A stretch of DNA of 64,000 nt from Ralstonia pickettii (GTDB taxonomy: Bacteria > Pseudomonadota > Gammaproteobacteria > Burkholderiales > Burkholderiaceae), in contig NZ_CP104381.1 of assembly GCF_030582395.1 (NCBI RefSeq), forward strand, positions 744,001 to 808,000, read 5' to 3'. The position numbers and the translations under genes were made by a program. Positions within the stretch are counted from its first letter, which is position 1. Every line of letters begins with the position of its first letter. Under the pieces are notes generated by a model. It made no database searches. It had not been told where the DNA came from and was given only the letters and a program-made list of their open reading frames with translations. Below, piece by piece: positions 56,095 to 64,000 of the stretch.

Positions 56095-58557
56095 ATGCGC
56101 CTGCATTTCCTTCTTTCCGCCGTGCTGCTCACGGCGTCGCCTGTTCATGCCGAGCTTCTTATCAGCGAGTACGTAGAGGGCAGCTCGAACAACAAAGCCA
56201 TCGAAATCTATAACCCAGATAGCGCCGAAGCCGATCTGTCGGTCTACAAGATCGAGCAGTACAACAATGGCGCCAGCACGCCCACCGCATCGTTTGCGCT
56301 TTCGGGCAAGCTGGCGCCGGGCTCAGTCCACGTGATGGCGCACAGCACGCTGGCCGGCGTGCTCGGTAGCCGCGTCAACCAGACCGCGGCGTTCTCCTTC
56401 AATGGCGACGATGCGCTGACGCTCACGCGTTCCGGTGTGGTTGTCGACCGCATCGGCCAGATCGGCTTTCAACCCCCATCCGGCTTCTGGGGGACATCCA
56501 GCGCCGGCACGAAAGACCACACGCTGCGCCGCAAGGGCTCGCTGAAGCAGGGCGATACGGCAGCGACGGCTGCGTTCGATCCGTCCCTGCAATGGGACGC
56601 GTTCAACGTCGACGACTTTTCCGACCTTGGGTTGTACAACGGGCAGGGCGCCGTCACGCCACCGCCTGCGGCTGCCGCTGCCGTGTGCGGGGCGCCGGCA
56701 ACGCACCTTGCGGATGTGCAGGGCGCCGGCCCGACCTCGCCGCTGGCCGGTCAGAACGTCGAGATCGAAGCCGTGGTGACCGCCGACTACAGCGGCACCA
56801 GCGGTTTCAACGGCTTCTTCGTGCAACAGCCCGACGCGCAGCGCCGCAGACTGCCCGGCGTATCGGAAGGACTGTTCGTCCACGCGCCCGGCGTCACGGC
56901 CCGTGCGGGAGACCTTGTCCACCTCGTCGGCAAGGTGGAGGAGAAGTATGGCCAGACGCAGTTGACGCTGGCCACCAACGGCATCGCAAGCTGCGCCGGC
57001 GGCAACAGCGTGACGCCGATCGACGTGACATTGCCCGTGGCCGATGCGAGGGCGTGGTCGGCGTATGAAGGGATGCTCCTGCGCCTGCCGCAGACCCTCA
57101 CGGTAAGCGAGACGTACGAACTTGGACGCTACGGCAGTCTGCTGCTTAGCAACGGGCGCCTGCCATTGCCGACAAACGTGGCACGGCCCGCAACTGGCGC
57201 GGCGGCCCAGGCATCGGCCAATGCGCTGAACCGCATCGTGCTTGACGATGGCTCCAATCAGCAGAATCCCGCCAGCGTGCGTTACCCGGCGCCGGGCCTG
57301 TCGGCGGCAAATCCAGTGCGCGCCGGCTATACCGTGAGCGGTGTGCAGGGCGTGCTTGAAATGCGCTACAACGCCTGGCGCCTGCAGCCTGTCCCGGGTG
57401 CGGCCGCGCCGGCTTTCAATGCTGCTGCGAACCCGCGTGCGGGTGCCCCTGCGCGCCACGCCCAGGCCGATGTGCGCGTCGCTTCGTTCAACGTGCTGAA
57501 CTACTTCAACGGAGACGGCAAAGGGGCTGGCTTTGATGATCCAGCCAATCGAGGTGCCAAGACACAGGCCGAGTTCGAGCGCCAGGAAGCCAAGATCGTC
57601 GCCGCCATCCGCGACCTCAATGCCGACGTGGTCGGCCTGATGGAAATCGAGAACGAGGGCTACGGCGAGCTCAGCGCCATCCGCCGCCTGACGACCCAGC
57701 TTGGCGCCGACTGGCGCTATGTCGACCCGGGCATACCGAAGCTCGGCGGCGATGCAATCACGGTGGCAATCATCTACAACGGCCGCACAGTGGAGCCCGT
57801 CGGCACGCCGGCCACGCTTGCCATCGACGACAAGAACCGCCAGCCGCTCGCGCGCAGCTTCCGACGCATCGGCGGCACGCAGAACTTCACCGTCGTCGTG
57901 AATCATCTGAAGTCGAAGGGCTGCTCCGGCGCGACCGGCAAGGACGCCGACCAAGGCGATGGCCAAAGCTGCTGGAACCCCACCCGCGTCCGCGCTGCCG
58001 GCCTGATCGCCGACTGGCTGGCGACCTCGCCGACCGGCGTGGCGGACATCGGCAAGCTCCTTATCGGCGACCTCAACAGCTATGCCAAGGAAGACCCCAT
58101 CGTGCTGTTCGCCGACAAAGGCTACGCCGACATGGTGGCGAAGTTCATCGGCAAGGATGCGTACAGCTACGTCTATGGCGGCGAAGCCGGCTACATCGAC
58201 CATGCGCTGGCCACTCCGGGCCTGGCCGAACGTGTGCGCGCCGTGCACGAGTGGCACATCAACGCCGATGAGCCGATTGCGCTGGAATACTCGTTCGCCT
58301 ACAAAAGCGCCGAACAGCAGCAGACGTTCTACGCGCCGGACGCGTACCGCTCTTCGGATCACGATCCGGTGCTGGTCGACCTCGCGCTCAACACGCAGAC
58401 GGCAGGCGGCGGCACGAATCCGGAAGCCGATGCGGCGGCGGGTGCGGCCACGGGCAGCACAGGGGTGGGGGGTGCTGGTGCGGTGGACCCGATCCTCGGG
58501 CTCTCACTGGCCGCCGCTGCGGTAGCCTTGGCGCGGCGTCGTGCGTGTCGGTCTTGA
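56095..58557 (+). CDS. ExeM/NucH family extracellular endonuclease
   Basis: 820 residues: signal peptide (MRLHFLLSAVLLTASPVHA), lamin-tail domain (about 20-140; ISEYVEGSSNNKAIEIYN), OB-fold region, and a C-terminal endonuclease/exonuclease/phosphatase domain (about 465-765) with ASFNVLNYFNGDG, EIENEGYGELSAI, NHLKSKGCSGATG, LIGDLNSYAKEDP, and SSDHDPVLVDL catalytic blocks. ExeM-type enzymes degrade extracellular DNA and affect biofilms. The last about 45 residues (GGAGAVDPILGLSLAAAAVALARRR) look like a C-terminal sorting tail. ATG 56095 preferred over 56029. Confidence 0.9.
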   Translation: MRLHFLLSAVLLTASPVHAELLISEYVEGSSNNKAIEIYNPDSAEADLSVYKIEQYNNGASTPTASFALSGKLAPGSVHVMAHSTLAGVLGSRVNQTAAFSFNGDDALTLTRSGVVVDRIGQIGFQPPSGFWGTSSAGTKDHTLRRKGSLKQGDTAATAAFDPSLQWDAFNVDDFSDLGLYNGQGAVTPPPAAAAAVCGAPATHLADVQGAGPTSPLAGQNVEIEAVVTADYSGTSGFNGFFVQQPDAQRRRLPGVSEGLFVHAPGVTARAGDLVHLVGKVEEKYGQTQLTLATNGIASCAGGNSVTPIDVTLPVADARAWSAYEGMLLRLPQTLTVSETYELGRYGSLLLSNGRLPLPTNVARPATGAAAQASANALNRIVLDDGSNQQNPASVRYPAPGLSAANPVRAGYTVSGVQGVLEMRYNAWRLQPVPGAAAPAFNAAANPRAGAPARHAQADVRVASFNVLNYFNGDGKGAGFDDPANRGAKTQAEFERQEAKIVAAIRDLNADVVGLMEIENEGYGELSAIRRLTTQLGADWRYVDPGIPKLGGDAITVAIIYNGRTVEPVGTPATLAIDDKNRQPLARSFRRIGGTQNFTVVVNHLKSKGCSGATGKDADQGDGQSCWNPTRVRAAGLIADWLATSPTGVADIGKLLIGDLNSYAKEDPIVLFADKGYADMVAKFIGKDAYSYVYGGEAGYIDHALATPGLAERVRAVHEWHINADEPIALEYSFAYKSAEQQQTFYAPDAYRSSDHDPVLVDLALNTQTAGGGTNPEADAAAGAATGSTGVGGAGAVDPILGLSLAAAAVALARRRACRS

Positions 58558-58747
58558 GCGTCTGCGCGCTTCCTCGGGCGACGCGCGGCAGATCCATCGC
58601 CAGTCGAATCGCATCCATGCGTTCGTTGACCGTTCGACACAGCCTTCAGGTCGTTTCCGGCCATCCGGCTCGTGACTGAATTAAGCTTCTGAACTGGCGC
58701 GATCAGCAACATCTCGAACCCGACGCGCCGAGGCAATCGATTCCGAT

Positions 58748-61204
58748 ATGGCGACGGGGGGAGATGTGAGCAATGTAGCCGCGGCGGTCCGCGCGCTGAT
58801 CTTAGGCTTCTGGCTCGGCTTGATGTCCGGCGGCAGCGATGCGGCCCCGACTTCGCTATTCACACCCGAAGAGGATGCCTGGATCGCCGCGCATCCGATC
58901 GTGCGCACCTGCGTGGATGCGCATTGGCGTCCGTTCGAGTTTGTCAAAGCCGGCAAGGTGGCCGGCATGGTTCCATCGTTCCTCGATGCGGTTGCCCATG
59001 TGAGTGGGCTGCGTTTCGAATATGTGGACGGTGCGTGCTGGAACGGCTCGCTGGCTGCACTGAAGCTCGGGCAGGTGGACATGCTCCCCGACTGGAGCAA
59101 GGACGAAGCCGTGGCACCCTACCGGGACGGTTACATCGCGAGCACGCCCTACTACGTCGGGACAATCGCAATCGTTACGGCGGAACAGGAAAACCTGTTC
59201 GCCAGTTTCTCGCAACTGTCCGGCAAGCGGCTTGCGATCAAGGGCGGCGGTGGTCTTGAACTGGCCATCCGCCGCAGCTCCGTCCCAGTGAAGTTGGTAA
59301 CGTTTCAAAACGAGTCCGACGCGTTGCAGGCGGTTGTTGACGGCGATGCCGACGCCGCACTCGGGACGGACGCTTCGATCGTTCCGCAACTGCACCGGCA
59401 GTTCAAGGGCCAACTGTTCCTTTCGGGCAGCCTCTGGGACCGGCCCTATGCGTTGACGATGGTCACTCGCGGTGACAACCCCGTGCTCGCGTCGATTCTC
59501 GATAAATCGCTGACCGCCATTTCGGCGTCGGAGGCCGATGCTATCCGGCAGCGTTGGCAGGAAACGACCGACTACGGCGCGCCGTCGTTGGCGTCGATCC
59601 TGCATTACCGCTGGCGCCAGGTCGCTCTCGTTGCGGCCGTTGTTCTGGCGTTTGCGGTGTTGGCCTATGTGCTATGGCGTGCGCGTGTGGCCGCCGTTCG
59701 CAGTGAGCGTGAAAAGGCGATGTTCCTCGCATTCATCAGCCACGAAATCCGCACGCCAATGCACACGATCCTGGCTTCGCTGGAACTGCTGCAGCGCTCG
59801 CAATTGACGGGCCAGCAAGCCAGTCGCGCGGATGCCGCTGTCTCGGCGTCGGAAACGCTCTTGGCGCTGCTTGACGATGTCCTTGAATACTCGCGTCTCG
59901 AATCCCGCAGCGTGACACTCGCGCCTCAGCCTACGGCGATCGGGCCCTGGGCCGAGCAGGCTCTGGACATGGTCCGCTGGCGCTCCGATGAGAAGAAGCT
60001 GGCGTTGTCGCTCGATCTTGCCTGCGCGCCGGATTTCAGCGTGGACATCGATGCCATGCGCGTGCGGCAGATCGTTTTGAACCTGTTGGTGAACGCGATC
60101 AAATTCACCACGGTCGGCAAGATCGTGCTGCGCGTCGACTATCTGCCCGCAAAGCGACGCGCCGCCGGAACGCTCGTACTCGAGGTCAGAGACACGGGCA
60201 TGGGCATTCCTCCGGAGCGCCAGCGGAATATTTTCGAACCGTATGCACGCGTGGAAAGCCCGGGCAATCGCGGTGCCAGCGGAACCGGGCTGGGCTTGTC
60301 GATCTGCCACGAACTCGTGGAGTTGATGGGAGGCGTGATCACCGTCAGCAGCAGCCCCGAGGTCGGCACAGTTTTCACTGTCATGTTGCCGGCACGGGAG
60401 GCGCGCGCAGCGATGGCGTTGCCAAAGGCTGCGGAAGCAGCGGGGGCGTCTGCGCCTCACGCGATATCGCCTCCTCGGGCGGGAAAGGCGCCGTCGCCGG
60501 AATCGGAGGAGGGCCCGCTGGTCCTGGTGGTCGATGACCACGAGGCTGTGCAACACGCGATCCAGCATCAGCTTGAGGCACTGGGCTGCCGGTCTGCAAT
60601 CGCCGGCACCGGTGAGGCCGCGCTCGAACAGTTTGCGTCAGCAGCGTTTGACATGGTGCTGCTCGACTGCAATCTGCCGGGGATTGATGGATATACCGTC
60701 GCGCAGCGCATGCGAAACATCGAACATCAGCGCGGAGGCGAGCGCACGCCCATTGTGGCCATCTCGGCTGTGACAGGCGACACGCACCGCGTCCGGTGTT
60801 TCGACAGCGGCATGGACGGCGTCCTTAGCAAGCCGCTGCGCCTTGCCGCCTTACGGGAACTGATCGCGCTTTGGTGCGGCCATGGTGATTCCGGCTCCCG
60901 TACGGTGCAGGCAGAGCGCGAGACGGAATCGACGGTGGACGTGCTGGCGATCTATCGAGAGACCATGAAAACCGATCTTGAAATGCTCGCGCAGGGTCTC
61001 GCAGATCGGAATATCGAGCAGGCACGTCGCGCGGCACATCGGATATCCGGTGCCGCTGCCGTTGTGGACGACCTGCGAACGCGCCAAGTGGCAAGCGAAT
61101 TGGAGCGGCATCTTTCGAAGGCGTCGGGGGGCATCACGGCAGACGCGCATGCGCTCCTGGCGGAACTCCAATCGCTGCACCCGACGGACAGCGCCACTAC
61201 CTGA
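58748..61204 (+). CDS. hybrid sensor histidine kinase, BvgS/EvgS-like
   Basis: 818 residues: N-terminal membrane/signal (8-33), one periplasmic solute-binding-like domain (about 45-275), transmembrane helix 291-310, HisKA with FISHEIRTP (His332), HATPase (about 400-550, DTGMGIPPE and GTGLGLSIC), receiver with Asp640 (VLLDCNLPG), and HPt with His764 (AAHRISGAA). A BvgS-type phosphorelay His-Asp-His that needs a separate response regulator, not found here. It is directly upstream of a chaperone-usher fimbrial operon, which it might control. Confidence 0.92.
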   Translation: MATGGDVSNVAAAVRALILGFWLGLMSGGSDAAPTSLFTPEEDAWIAAHPIVRTCVDAHWRPFEFVKAGKVAGMVPSFLDAVAHVSGLRFEYVDGACWNGSLAALKLGQVDMLPDWSKDEAVAPYRDGYIASTPYYVGTIAIVTAEQENLFASFSQLSGKRLAIKGGGGLELAIRRSSVPVKLVTFQNESDALQAVVDGDADAALGTDASIVPQLHRQFKGQLFLSGSLWDRPYALTMVTRGDNPVLASILDKSLTAISASEADAIRQRWQETTDYGAPSLASILHYRWRQVALVAAVVLAFAVLAYVLWRARVAAVRSEREKAMFLAFISHEIRTPMHTILASLELLQRSQLTGQQASRADAAVSASETLLALLDDVLEYSRLESRSVTLAPQPTAIGPWAEQALDMVRWRSDEKKLALSLDLACAPDFSVDIDAMRVRQIVLNLLVNAIKFTTVGKIVLRVDYLPAKRRAAGTLVLEVRDTGMGIPPERQRNIFEPYARVESPGNRGASGTGLGLSICHELVELMGGVITVSSSPEVGTVFTVMLPAREARAAMALPKAAEAAGASAPHAISPPRAGKAPSPESEEGPLVLVVDDHEAVQHAIQHQLEALGCRSAIAGTGEAALEQFASAAFDMVLLDCNLPGIDGYTVAQRMRNIEHQRGGERTPIVAISAVTGDTHRVRCFDSGMDGVLSKPLRLAALRELIALWCGHGDSGSRTVQAERETESTVDVLAIYRETMKTDLEMLAQGLADRNIEQARRAAHRISGAAAVVDDLRTRQVASELERHLSKASGGITADAHALLAELQSLHPTDSATT

Positions 61205-61543
61205 ATTTGTCAACGGAGCGAACGTCGCTCCGGTTCCGTATCCCCCCACATATGCCGTGTACGCCTTGCCTGAGGCGGCACGGAGCCTTGTGCTGCAACG
61301 ATTTCCGGGTTCTGCCGCATGCCTAGCGAGTCGCCTCGTTCGTGACGAGAATGTCTCCGCGCGCCCCAATGCCTAAAGCGGAGGCGTGCGAGCAGAACGC
61401 AAGAATCCCTCCGCTTTTTCAGAACAGTCTGATATGGCGCAGCCGCCACGCTTGGAATACTTGCGCCTGCCTTCTTCGATAGGCATTTGTTCTCGACCAA
61501 ATCCCGCACGTTCGTGCTGCGGATTCAATCTAAGGGTAAGTCA
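61205..61543. other. 339-bp gap between kinase and fimbrial operon
   Basis: No coding gene recognised. It holds CGGAGCGA/TCGCTCCG (61214-61232) right after the kinase stop and a terminator-like stem at 61375-61417 with T-run. The rest should contain the fimbrial promoter; I see no invertible repeats or phase-variable homopolymer. Confidence 0.5.
61375..61419 (+). terminator. probable terminator before fimbrial operon
   Basis: AAAGCGGAGG (61375-61384) and CCTCCGCTTT (61408-61417) with a 23-base loop, then TT. It likely isolates the fimbrial promoter from kinase transcription. Confidence 0.6.
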
Positions 61544-62131
61544 ATGAAAGCAAAACTGTTCCTGGCTGGCGTCGCCGTGTCTGCTCTTTCTTTCGCCGCA
61601 ATGGCGCAAGCAGCGCCTGCGTCGGTGGATGGCGTTATCAATTTCCAAGGCACGATCCTGAGCGACACCTGCAAGGTGTCTTCGCTCACCGGCGATGCAG
61701 GCACCATCAACGTGAACATGGGCAAGATCGCTGCGGACGACATCGGCACGGTTGCTGCACCGAAGCTTCTGACCAGCGGTTCTGGCTCGGCCAACATTGA
61801 CGTGGTGTGCAAGACGGGCGCCAAGGTCAGCATGAAGTTCGCCGGTAAGGCGGCCGACCTGAGCGCCGACAAGAAGACGCTGCGCGTGAATAGCGGCAAC
61901 ACCGCTGCAGGTTTCGCACAAGGTGTGGGCATTGCTGTGTACGAAGGTACGGGCGCAGGTGCAAACGCGTTCGACCTGAGCAACGGCGATCTGCTGGCAC
62001 AGACCACGGTGCCGGCGACCGGCGGGGCAGTCAACGTCCGGTTCTCCGCCGCCTATGTGGCCGCAGACGCGGCCAAGATCAAGCCGGGTATTGCCAACGC
62101 CAGCCTGCCGTTCACGCTCACCTACGAGTAA
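61544..62131 (+). CDS. fimbrial major subunit, type 1 pilus family
   Basis: 195 residues: Sec signal (MKAKLFLAGVAVSALSFAAMAQA) and a pilin domain with the conserved N-terminal DGVINFQGTILSDTC and the second Cys (VVCKTG) for the intradomain disulfide, ending in the penultimate-Tyr type tail SLPFTLTYE. It is polymerised by the chaperone-usher route. AAGGGT precedes ATG 61544. A strong hairpin follows before the chaperone gene, suggesting higher subunit expression. Confidence 0.93.
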   Translation: MKAKLFLAGVAVSALSFAAMAQAAPASVDGVINFQGTILSDTCKVSSLTGDAGTINVNMGKIAADDIGTVAAPKLLTSGSGSANIDVVCKTGAKVSMKFAGKAADLSADKKTLRVNSGNTAAGFAQGVGIAVYEGTGAGANAFDLSNGDLLAQTTVPATGGAVNVRFSAAYVAADAAKIKPGIANASLPFTLTYE

Positions 62132-62144
62132 GCATAAGCCAAGC

Positions 62145-62205
62145 GCCAGCCAATGCGGCTGGCTTCAATCGGCAGCGGTCATTACCCCGCTGCCGCCTAT
62201 TTCTT
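62145..62205 (+). terminator. attenuator between pilin and chaperone genes
   Basis: Two stems: GCCAGCC/GGCTGGC (62145-62151/62157-62163) and CGGCAGCGG/CCGCTGCCG (62170-62178/62187-62195), the second followed by CCTATTTCTT. Partial termination here would give more pilin than chaperone/usher. Confidence 0.6.
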
Positions 62206-62222
62206 CACAGGCAATTCCGGAT

Positions 62223-62969
62223 ATGAAAGCAAAACGATGCGCCGCTGGCGCGGCGTTGGCGTGCGCGTTGGCTGCGTCCGCGAGTCACGCCAGCATTTCC
62301 CTTAGCACCACGCGGCTCATCTTTGACGGCAAGAACAAGGAGACGTCCGTAACCGTCAACAACGATGGTGGCGATGCACTGATCCAGGCGTGGCTCGACC
62401 CCCTGGATGAAGGTGCGCACGGTCAACTGCCGTTTGCCATTACACCGCCGCTGGCGAAGCTGGCAGCAAAGCAGCAGCAATTGCTACGCGTGCTTTACGA
62501 AGGCGTGGGTATGCCGGCAGATCGTGAGTCGGCCTTCTGGTTGAACGTACAAGAAGTTCCGCAGACAGCCCACAACGACAACGTATTGCAACTGGCCGTG
62601 CGCCAGCGAATCAAGGTGTTCTATCGGCCGACCGGTCTGAGCGCGGATCCACAGAAGGCCCCCGGGAGCCTGCAATGGCAGCTCAACCAGGATGGCGGCA
62701 AGGCCATGCTGCGTTTGAGCAACCCGAGCCTGTACCACGTGACCGTGGTGGATGCCAAGGTGCATGTCGGCAGTGCAGAGGAGCCCGTCATCGACGCGAA
62801 GATGATTGCGCCTAACTCGACGGTTGCTGTGCCCGTCAAGCTGCCGGCCGCCGGTGCCGGCGCACCCGAGCTTCGCTACGACGTGATCAACGACTACGGC
62901 GGCCGCCAAAGTTACCGCGTCACCTTGCACAGCAGTCAGCCGAGCACGCCGGTCTCCACCGGCAATTGA
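62223..62969 (+). CDS. fimbrial chaperone, PapD family
   Basis: 248-residue periplasmic chaperone with signal (cleaves near HAS-ISLS), two Ig-like domains. Motifs: STTRLIFDGKNKETSVTV, LLRVLYEGVGMPADRESAFWLNV, QLAVRQRIKVFYRP. It donates a G1 strand to subunits and delivers them to the usher. ATG 62223 selected; open sequence upstream is antisense-like and non-homologous. Confidence 0.94.
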   Translation: MKAKRCAAGAALACALAASASHASISLSTTRLIFDGKNKETSVTVNNDGGDALIQAWLDPLDEGAHGQLPFAITPPLAKLAAKQQQLLRVLYEGVGMPADRESAFWLNVQEVPQTAHNDNVLQLAVRQRIKVFYRPTGLSADPQKAPGSLQWQLNQDGGKAMLRLSNPSLYHVTVVDAKVHVGSAEEPVIDAKMIAPNSTVAVPVKLPAAGAGAPELRYDVINDYGGRQSYRVTLHSSQPSTPVSTGN

Positions 62970-63094
62970 TCGAGCCGGCAGCAAGCCAGTTCGATGGCGC
63001 CAGCCCGCCTGGGCTGGCTTAGCCCGCACCCACCGTAGCGGAGCTTGCCTATGTGACAGCCCTCCGATTCACAAAGCCAGAAGCGAGCATTGCA

Positions 63095-64000
63095 ATGTCT
63101 ACCTGCCAGACGACCAAAGCGTTCTCCAGAAAGGCCGTTGGGAAAGCGGCTCTTGTACGCCCGAGCACAACGCCGCTCTACCTGGCCGTGTGTCTTGCGA
63201 TGATGAACAGCGCGCGCGCCACCGAAGGGGAGACGCTCGTCGCACAGGTGGATCCAACGCTCCTCGCATTCAATACGAGTTTCCTGAACGGCCAAGGACG
63301 GCCAGCGGACCTGAGCGCCGTACTGAGTTCGGGCAGCAGCGTGCCGCCCGGAAACTATCGGGTGGAGGTGGAGGTCAACGGTAATCTGGTCGGGCGTCGC
63401 GACATCGATTTCTACCAAGACACCGACAAGGCCAAGCTGCGCCCGTGCCTGACGGCGAAGATGCTTCAGGACTTCGGTGTCAACCTGAGCGCGATCAACC
63501 CGCCGCTGGATGTCAACAGCCAAGCCTGCCTTGATCTGCCGCACCTGCTGGATCAAGCATCGGTCGATTTCGACGCTGGCAGGCTCCAGCTCAACCTGAG
63601 CATTCCGCAAGCCTTTCTTTCCCGCGCGGCGCGCGGCTATGTAGACCCTGCGCTGTGGGACGAAGGGGTCACTGCCGGTTACGTCAACTACCAGTTCAGC
63701 GGCAACTACGGTCATAGCCACATCGGCACTGACAGCAGCAGTTACTTCATTGGCCTGCAGAACGGCGTGAATATCGGGCGCTGGCGCCTGCGAAACGAGT
63801 CCACGCTCACCGGCAGCAACAGCGGCCAGACGCGATTTAAGAGCAACCGCACGCTCGTGCAGCGCGACGTCGATGCCATCAAGGGCCAGCTGACATTCGG
63901 CGAGCAGTATTCTGACGCAACGCTGTTTGATAGCGTGCGGTTTCGCGGGGTGCAAGTCACTTCTGACGATGCCATGCTGCCCGACAGCGAGCGCGGCTAT
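63095..64000 (+). CDS. fimbrial usher, N-terminal part (cut by window edge)
   Basis: 302 residues visible: signal peptide ending near SARA-TEGE, N-terminal PapC_N periplasmic domain (about 45-190; FNTSFLNGQGRPADLSAVL, PGNYRVEVEVNG, DFYQDTDKAKLRPCLT) and the beginning of the 24-strand barrel. The outer-membrane usher exports and assembles pilin. Starts 125 bp after the chaperone stop. No break visible up to the edge. The operon probably continues with adhesin genes outside the window. Confidence 0.93.
   Translation, partial: MSTCQTTKAFSRKAVGKAALVRPSTTPLYLAVCLAMMNSARATEGETLVAQVDPTLLAFNTSFLNGQGRPADLSAVLSSGSSVPPGNYRVEVEVNGNLVGRRDIDFYQDTDKAKLRPCLTAKMLQDFGVNLSAINPPLDVNSQACLDLPHLLDQASVDFDAGRLQLNLSIPQAFLSRAARGYVDPALWDEGVTAGYVNYQFSGNYGHSHIGTDSSSYFIGLQNGVNIGRWRLRNESTLTGSNSGQTRFKSNRTLVQRDVDAIKGQLTFGEQYSDATLFDSVRFRGVQVTSDDAMLPDSERGY

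Noticed and set aside
61205..61543. Invertible phase-variation switch for the fimbrial operon
   Set aside because: No pair of matching inverted repeats flanking the region and no recombinase gene found.

Overview
The window looks like a chromosomal segment of a GC-rich betaproteobacterium, most likely Ralstonia of the R. pickettii group. Evidence: the kynBUA/kynR cluster with Lrp-type control, a Burkholderia-type lipase with its dedicated foldase, a Tat-exported small/large/cytochrome FAD dehydrogenase, TctAB, AlaRS and GlnRS of betaproteobacterial type, and a GC-rich hairpin element containing an ACTTTCTTTG stem, which I recall as common between Ralstonia genes. The genus is inferred from gene content, not from a search. 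I see no prophage, insertion sequence, CRISPR array, rRNA or plasmid function.

Layout. 0-6 kb holds catabolism: glutaryl-CoA dehydrogenase (cut by the left edge) divergent from an IclR regulator, then the kynurenine route (kynB-kynU-kynA) divergent from kynR, which degrades tryptophan towards anthranilate. 6-10 kb holds MsrA, a DUF72 protein, cyclopropane fatty acid synthase and PdxH. 10.1-13.5 kb encodes a three-subunit periplasmic FAD dehydrogenase with a predicted iron-sulfur cluster and a triheme cytochrome c. 13.6-19.3 kb carries an AsmA-like protein, TcdA, and a run of thioredoxin-fold genes (one without its cysteines) plus a bacteriohemerythrin. 19.5-31.5 kb is mostly housekeeping: acyl-CoA synthetase, ankyrin protein, ChaC-like enzyme, tRNA-Cys, FKBP, YaeQ, a DUF2339/DUF3999 membrane pair, MAPEG, an S4 protein, YceI and GlnRS.

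31.5-38 kb carries the lipA-lifO secreted lipase pair, tctBA without tctC, a DUF2214 protein and a CaiB/BaiF CoA-transferase. alaS follows, then an ArnT-like glycosyltransferase. 42.9-47.5 kb has a tandem duplicated purine nucleoside permease (NUP) pair, then a Fur-box promoter whose transcript meets a strong intrinsic terminator before a TonB-dependent siderophore receptor. That segment could be an iron-regulated small RNA or an attenuated leader. 47.4-55.7 kb has slipin/NfeD, a LysR-MFS pair, a class II aldolase/tautomerase/threonine aldolase group, Nudix, TusA and a LysE exporter. 55.8-64 kb is more accessory: an RcnB-like gene remnant, a large secreted ExeM/NucH nuclease with a possible C-terminal sorting tail, a BvgS/EvgS-like hybrid kinase and the start of a chaperone-usher fimbrial operon cut by the right edge.

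Regulatory sites best supported by sequence are the IclR-type palindrome at 666-682, a palindrome inside the acyl-CoA synthetase promoter (19445-19456), the Fur box (45136-45154), several intrinsic terminators, and a hairpin that covers the Shine-Dalgarno of the class II aldolase gene. Starts were moved from the longest open frame wherever family homology or a ribosome binding site indicated a later codon.
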